From positions 8,928,001 through 8,992,000 of the forward strand of contig NC_060116.1 in NCBI RefSeq assembly GCF_021155765.1: a DNA stretch of 64,000 nt, given 5' to 3'. The notes beneath the pieces are model-generated. The model worked only from the letters and a program-made list of their open reading frames with translations, searched no databases and had not been told where the DNA came from. Below are positions 58,748 through 64,000 of the stretch, in pieces. The stretch comes from Diprion similis (Eukaryota; Arthropoda; Insecta; Hymenoptera; Diprionidae). The position numbers were made by a program, and so were the translations under genes. Position 1 is the stretch's first letter, and the number at the start of each line of letters is the position of its first letter.

Positions 58748-61700
58748 ACTCTAGTTAGATGTGATATATCGTATTTGTAATGAATATACTTTATGTTGCT
58801 CTCCCTAGTAATTATACTAAATGTATAGGTTTACAAATACATCAGTTTTGTTCGTATGGTCTGGCTGTAAAGGCTAATCACAACATTTATGTACACGTAT
58901 TGTACACAGGCCTGTTAAAGACTTCGATCAATTTTCGTGGGATTTCTTTTACCAAACTCAGTTTATTTTGTTCTGTATTTCCTGTTTTCTTAATCTACGA
59001 TCAATTTCAAAACAGAAATTGTTCGCTTTGTTCAAAACTTTGCCAATTATCCGTGCCAAGCAGAATAGCTTTTCATCAATCCCATCTGTCTAGTACGAAG
59101 TTCAGTTGTTGCATCAGTACATATTCAACAAACTTGTTTCTGCACTCACGAAACAATGGAGGAAGATAAAAAAATTCAATGTTTGCCTGATTCGTTGGCG
59201 TATATTATTTTTATTATTATTGTGGTCAATTTTTCGTTCCTAATTGTGATACTCATTAGTTGAATATCAAGTCACGCACTACGACTGGATACTCTTGTTA
59301 TAATTGTTATCGGTTATTTTTTTTTATTTTGGTGATGTCCTCGAAACTGAATAACGTTATTTATTTTACTGTATTCCATTTTTACTGTTACACACACATC
59401 GTCATAGATAAGTTATTTTGGTAAAGGAATGTCCCTATGATGTTGAGCTACGTATTAGCTGTACACTTGTTTGTGTAAAATAGTTTTATATATATATATA
59501 TTAAAGAAAAAAGCAAAACAGAAAAATAACAAAGATGCGAATTAAATCTAGTTACGACATGATATATTTATAGATCGTTTCTAACAGCGCGTTAGTTAAG
59601 TTGTCACAATTGCGTCGTGTGATTCCTTAGCGTATCGATGATAGTTACATTCATATTATACTCAAATCGAATCTGAATTCACGTAAGACAAATCCATGAA
59701 ACACGATTTGCAGATAAACAACACTGGCAAGAAAATGTCAGCCAGAATGAAACGCGTGGTATTCTCGTAATTAAATTAAATCTATATATAATCTAATGAC
59801 GAGCCGTTATTGGTACCTAAATCTGTAAACTCTATACACTTAACCATCACTTTGTATTGCACTGGATATAGTTACACACATGCAGGGATTGAGATACATA
59901 AAATCGCCCGAAAACGATTTTATTCGCCTCTGTCAAAGTCCCGAAGATTGATTACATCAAATTAACACAGTGTGTGATGCGATTTTTAATCACAGATTTC
60001 TAAGATTATCCCTGTAATACTTGTATACAATATACATATTCCCATAATCGACGGTTAATTAACGTAATGTGAGAACATTTCTCTCACGAAAGTCCGTTTT
60101 TAAATAATCTGTAGTCGTATAAGGTTTATAAATTCTTATTAAAAACTCGCGTTTAATCACCTTAAACAGTTATTGAAGGGTGAGAAACAAGTTTTTACCA
60201 ATTCAAAAGGACGATTGTAGTTCAAAATTGCGGTGTTTAGCCGTCCTGGAAATCTTGGAGATGTAGGAAACCATTATGTAATCCAAGATTCCTTAAATTG
60301 ATAAGATAGTGTCCTGTAGACGTTTACTTTCGTTCTGCAAACTTTTCATAATTTGGTTTACTTGTTCACTTTGGAAGATTTGATTTAGTTACTTTGGAAG
60401 GTCTTCAACTTTCGTCCGGGACTATCACCGGATTTTGTGTTATTACACAAACTACCTGATAAAACCTCAATTTCCGATTTTTGATAATTCCCGGCAATGA
60501 TTATTATAACTATTCTAATTATTATCATAATAACGGAATGCAGATTATAACGAATTATTATCAATATTCCGTACAGTATAAAACGATCGGGAGACATAGG
60601 TTACCTAGTATATAGGAGGGATTATTTACGTTTTAGTCAATTACGCGGTGAATAACAACCATATAATGAAGTATTTATTTACTGGAACGCACTATATGTG
60701 AAATGATAAATTATAACATATGTACAGACCCATAGATTGAATCTGACAGATTCAAGACCACCGGTGTAGTCTGCCACTTGTTTAATATGGAAAATGCTGT
60801 CGATGTGTCCCCGAATTCGTCAGAATCAATCGTACCGTGTGTACATAACGTTTTTTTTTTTTTTTTTTTTTTTTAATTTTTCGTAAGTAACATTGATTAT
60901 ACTAGGTAGTCAGTCACTCGTTGATCGGTTAACGTCTCTGTACACATTTTTATTATAAACGTTTTATATTATAGCTGATATCTGCCGAAATTTTTCCTCG
61001 AATAAAATGTTACTTATGAAGATTGAAGTAATTTTTTATGCTCACTCCCCTAATAGAATAACATCTGCACTATGGGAATGTTAACAAAAGTACAACGTGG
61101 AATACCAAAAAAAAAAAAATCAGCTTGTTTAATTCATGTTTTGTTAAGAAAAGAATTCAATTGTTGATAGAGGTAGTGAAATTTGTTATTACAAAAATTT
61201 TTCGCATCGAAATTAGAGTTATTCAAGTGCACAAAATGTATTTTTCGAATAATATCATTGATAATTGTGTTGGCTGAAAATTCTGTGGGATTTAGCCGAA
61301 ATTTAATGGGTAAAACACATACAACTTATTGTTGTATATGTGAGAAGTATTTATCAATATGGTAACTCGAAACTTGGTATTACGCTTTCTTCGCGTTTGT
61401 AACAGGTCTGACGACGAATACACGAAACGTTATCTGTGTCGAAAATTTTCTGCCCGACTACGCGGTTTTATAAGGATATCTGAAGCTACTTTTGTAGTGA
61501 GAAAATTCGCCGCCTAGCGGTGGTTTAAGGTACTAGTATACTTATGTTCACAATGAATATATTCTGTATTATACTTGTTTCAAAGCATGTGGTGTTTCTT
61601 CTACCTCGTAGACAAATTAATGCAATCACCGACTCAATAAGTGTGAGCGAATACTTCACTCGATCGTGACAAGAAAGACTTTTCTTAATCGCTTGACCAA

Positions 61701-62121
61701 ATCACTTTGACGAACCAACTACATCGAAATTGTTGAATTGAAGCCATCGTATTTGGAACAAATAAGGGATACTAGACTGAAGTGAGTGGCCTTGAAGAAA
61801 TTTTTTTTGTTTTTTTTGATCAAACATTCCTTTTCCTCCGTATATTTTTATCGCAATCTTTCCGTTGCATTGCGAGGTGATATTTGTTCAATTAATAAAT
61901 CTGATTAGCTGGCTGCTTTCTTGTATTACTCGACAACCTGCAGTCGTTTACATTGACCAAACATCCGCCGGGTTTATATCATGTCTTCCTTAGCAACAAC
62001 TTGTAGATTTCATCTGTTCCATTCCAAGCCGTTCAACCGTGCAGTTCAGTTGTTTAACTTTTGACTAAATTTCGTGCGAGGTTAACGTTTCTCTTAACTT
62101 ACTGCAGACGATTCTGCAACC
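58748..62121. other. RMND5 3' flank and intergenic DNA
   Basis: AT-rich and without a supported gene. Possible RMND5 poly(A) signals are ATTAAA at 59500-59505 and AATAAA at 61001-61006; use of the latter would give a 3' UTR of about 2.3 kb. Simple repeats include (TA)n near 59487 and a run of about 24 T at 60851. The 129-codon + ORF at 58780 is UTR sequence with no motif. The last few hundred bases should hold the promoter of the next gene. Confidence 0.5.
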
Positions 62122-63792
62122 ATGAATAAGTGGTGAGATATTGAAAATTTCGTGCAATTAGCAGTTAAACAAACGCTCAACTAACATTGTAAATATATTT
62201 TTTTTTTTTGTAAATTCGTAGGAGAGAAACGAAATCTGCTACGACGAACAGCAGCAAACCCGTGTCTAAGATAGCAACTAAAGTTAATTGGTAGGTTCGA
62301 CTTTAATTATTACAGTAAGATAAGTAATTAGTTATAAGAAATTATATTTCGTTTGACACATGACAATTGTGAATTTTCGACAACCTCAGCGGAAGAAGTG
62401 GTAAAAACAGATCATCCTGGTCCGCCAATTCTGCACTGAATTTGATTCCACGCGATGATGCAGCTGAATTATCGGCAAAGAAGTCGATCCCTAAGGAAGA
62501 GAAGCCTAATGTAACGCTGGAATTAACTTCACGCAGAAAGTCGACGGATGATCAAAAATCTGCAGAACATAGCACTGGCCCTTTGAGGACGGCGAACAAA
62601 AATCCGTCGTCGATTGATCGAAGTTTGACAACACTATCCTCGGACATATCAAGCAAGAATGACAAACAGGCGTTCGACGAGACTTCGCATAAGCAAAGTG
62701 CTAAGTCTCATCAGAAGCAAAAGTTTTTCGACGAGTTGATTCAGCGCGAGGGAAGCGTCGAGACGCTTTTACAGACGAAAAAGCCGGCCAAAACAATTTA
62801 CGACGTCGACGTAATGACACCCGAAGATATTAGAAAATCTCTAGCTCGAATCGACGCCAACACGGCCAAGCCATTTTCTTTCCTTACCGATATTATCGAC
62901 GATCCACAAAATGAGAAGCGAAAACTGACAACGCAGGGTAATTGCGACCAGGAACTGAACCCGTCTGATATCGACGTAAGGTGTTAGGATTTTGCGATTT
63001 TTATATCACGAATGTCAGTATTTCAGTTTTCTGATTTACTGTGAAAAGTTCGAATTCAGTAACTCATGAGAATTTTTCACTGAGGAGAAATGGTAGTTGA
63101 AAAAAAAATTTGGTTCAAACGTTGGGGAAATGATTATCTTGAAATGTTCCAGCTTCAACTAGCGTCGCTAGTAAAACGCGTAGAGCTGAATCGTACACTG
63201 TTGGAAAAGACGAATCAGCGAATCAAAGACATAAACTTTATAACGGAAAGAAACAGGATGGTTTCATTGAGAGACATGAACTACGGTATGTCAAACAAAA
63301 ATGGAAGTAATAATTTTCTCAGAGAGAACCGATCGTGCATGATTCTTAAAATTGTCATCATTTGTTTACGCATTCGTTAGACGAGGACTCGTTTTTGCTA
63401 ATGAAAGAAGCTGGTGATATGAAAAGGCCTGTCTCACCCGCCGATTTATCGTCGGTGTCTCACCCAGCAATAGGTAATTTTACCACGAGTTTTCGGTGAA
63501 ACTTTCCACTCGACCAGTAAGTTTCACCAAAATCTCTCGGAATGATCGTACTTTCGAAACAATATGTAAATTAGATACGGTAATTGCATTTGCATGTTTG
63601 TATACACGTAAAACACATTTCTTTAAATTATTTGACGGTGTTCCAGACGAGCTTCAACAGACGATTAGCTCGACCATCAAGATGTTGGAGTACGTACATA
63701 AAATGTCCAACGAAGATTTGGCGTTAGAAGAAATTCCTTCGGAGTTGACAGATTATTTGAATGTCCCGATCATAACGGCCGGTGAAAACTAG
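62122..63792 (+). CDS. Unrecognised six-exon gene coding a charged, helical 345-aa protein
   Basis: Exons 62122-62132, 62222-62290, 62390-62975, 63153-63285, 63381-63473 and 63647-63792 join in phase to 345 aa with good GT-AG sites throughout. The first coding exon is only 11 bases (MNKW, the tryptophan codon split by the intron). The N-terminal half is basic and serine/threonine-rich; the middle has YDVDVMTPEDIRKSLARID; exon 4 is a coiled-coil-like helix (LASLVKRVELNRTLLEKTNQ); the C-terminus is acidic helices ending VPIITAGEN. No enzyme motif, signal peptide or membrane segment is seen. A scaffold, centrosomal or nuclear role would fit the composition, but I do not recognise the family. Confidence 0.75.
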
Positions 63793-63843
63793 CGAGTTAT
63801 AGAATTTTGTTCAAAATTTCACATACTGTACGTGGTACGTTTG

Positions 63844-63849
63844 AATAAA
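63844..63849 (+). terminator. Poly(A) signal AATAAA of the six-exon gene
   Basis: AATAAA lies 52 bases past the stop codon, giving a short 3' UTR. Confidence 0.6.
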
Positions 63850-63917
63850 TTTTTTCAATCACTGCAATCGCCTCGCGTGTGGTTTATATTGATTTATTTA
63901 CTTCAGCACATTTCTCA

Positions 63918-63995
63918 TACATTTATATAATATATACATACATAATATATACATATATATATATACATTATGTACGTACATATGTATATATGTGT
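63918..63995. repeat. TA/TACA microsatellite at the right edge
   Basis: Imperfect alternating TATA, TACATA and GTATATA units fill the last roughly 80 bases. Such DNA is slippage-prone and often variable in length. Confidence 0.8.
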
Positions 63996-64000
63996 AGTTA

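Noticed and set aside
11000-64000. Transposable elements and tRNA genes
   Set aside because: I looked for transposase or reverse-transcriptase motifs, terminal repeats and tRNA box patterns and found none I could support; diverged fragments may still be present.

Overview
The window looks like insect nuclear DNA, most likely Hymenoptera. Coding exons are split by short GT-AG introns, intergenic DNA is AT-rich, and several genes are clearly animal (mitochondrial ribosomal protein L43, the CTLH E3 ligase subunit RMND5, an eIF2-alpha kinase, and an insect-type aldo-keto reductase cluster). The order-level guess is inference only; no marker in the window settles it.

Layout. (1) 1-10999 is a satellite array: 34 head-to-tail 304-bp monomers with no net length change, then two diverged 312-bp monomers that fade out near 11.0 kb. 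The array runs off the left edge. (2) 11.0-22 kb holds a small eIF2-alpha kinase with a C-terminal membrane anchor (+), a coiled-coil gene with a frame conflict (-), mRpL43 (-), a possible orphan exon (-), and a coiled-coil protein with a proline/cysteine-rich tail (+). (3) 22.1-55.7 kb is a tandem cluster of six aldo-keto reductase (AKR) genes, all on the - strand. Exon structure puts them in three classes: genes 1, 2 and 4; genes 3 and 5; gene 6. Between AKR2 and AKR3 sits a glucosamine-6-phosphate deaminase paralogue that has lost key active-site residues. Two unrecognised - strand genes lie at 47.0-47.9 and 49.2-50.4 kb, between AKR5 and AKR6. (4) 55.7-64 kb carries RMND5 (+), head to head with AKR6, a long 3' flank, and an unrecognised six-exon gene (+).

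I joined exons by hand using GT-AG sites, phase and family conservation. All six AKRs (309-319 aa), RMND5 (392 aa), mRpL43 (186 aa), the kinase (477 aa) and the deaminase-like gene (274 aa) then read through without a stop at lengths suited to their families, so those models are reliable. The AKRs keep the Asp-Tyr-Lys-His tetrad and NADPH-binding residues, so they are probably active NADPH reductases of carbonyl, steroid or sugar substrates that grew by local duplication. The deaminase-like gene is predicted to be a pseudoenzyme. The most unusual items are the tail-anchored kinase with four 21-residue repeats in its kinase insert, the dead deaminase-like gene, and the two-subfamily satellite.
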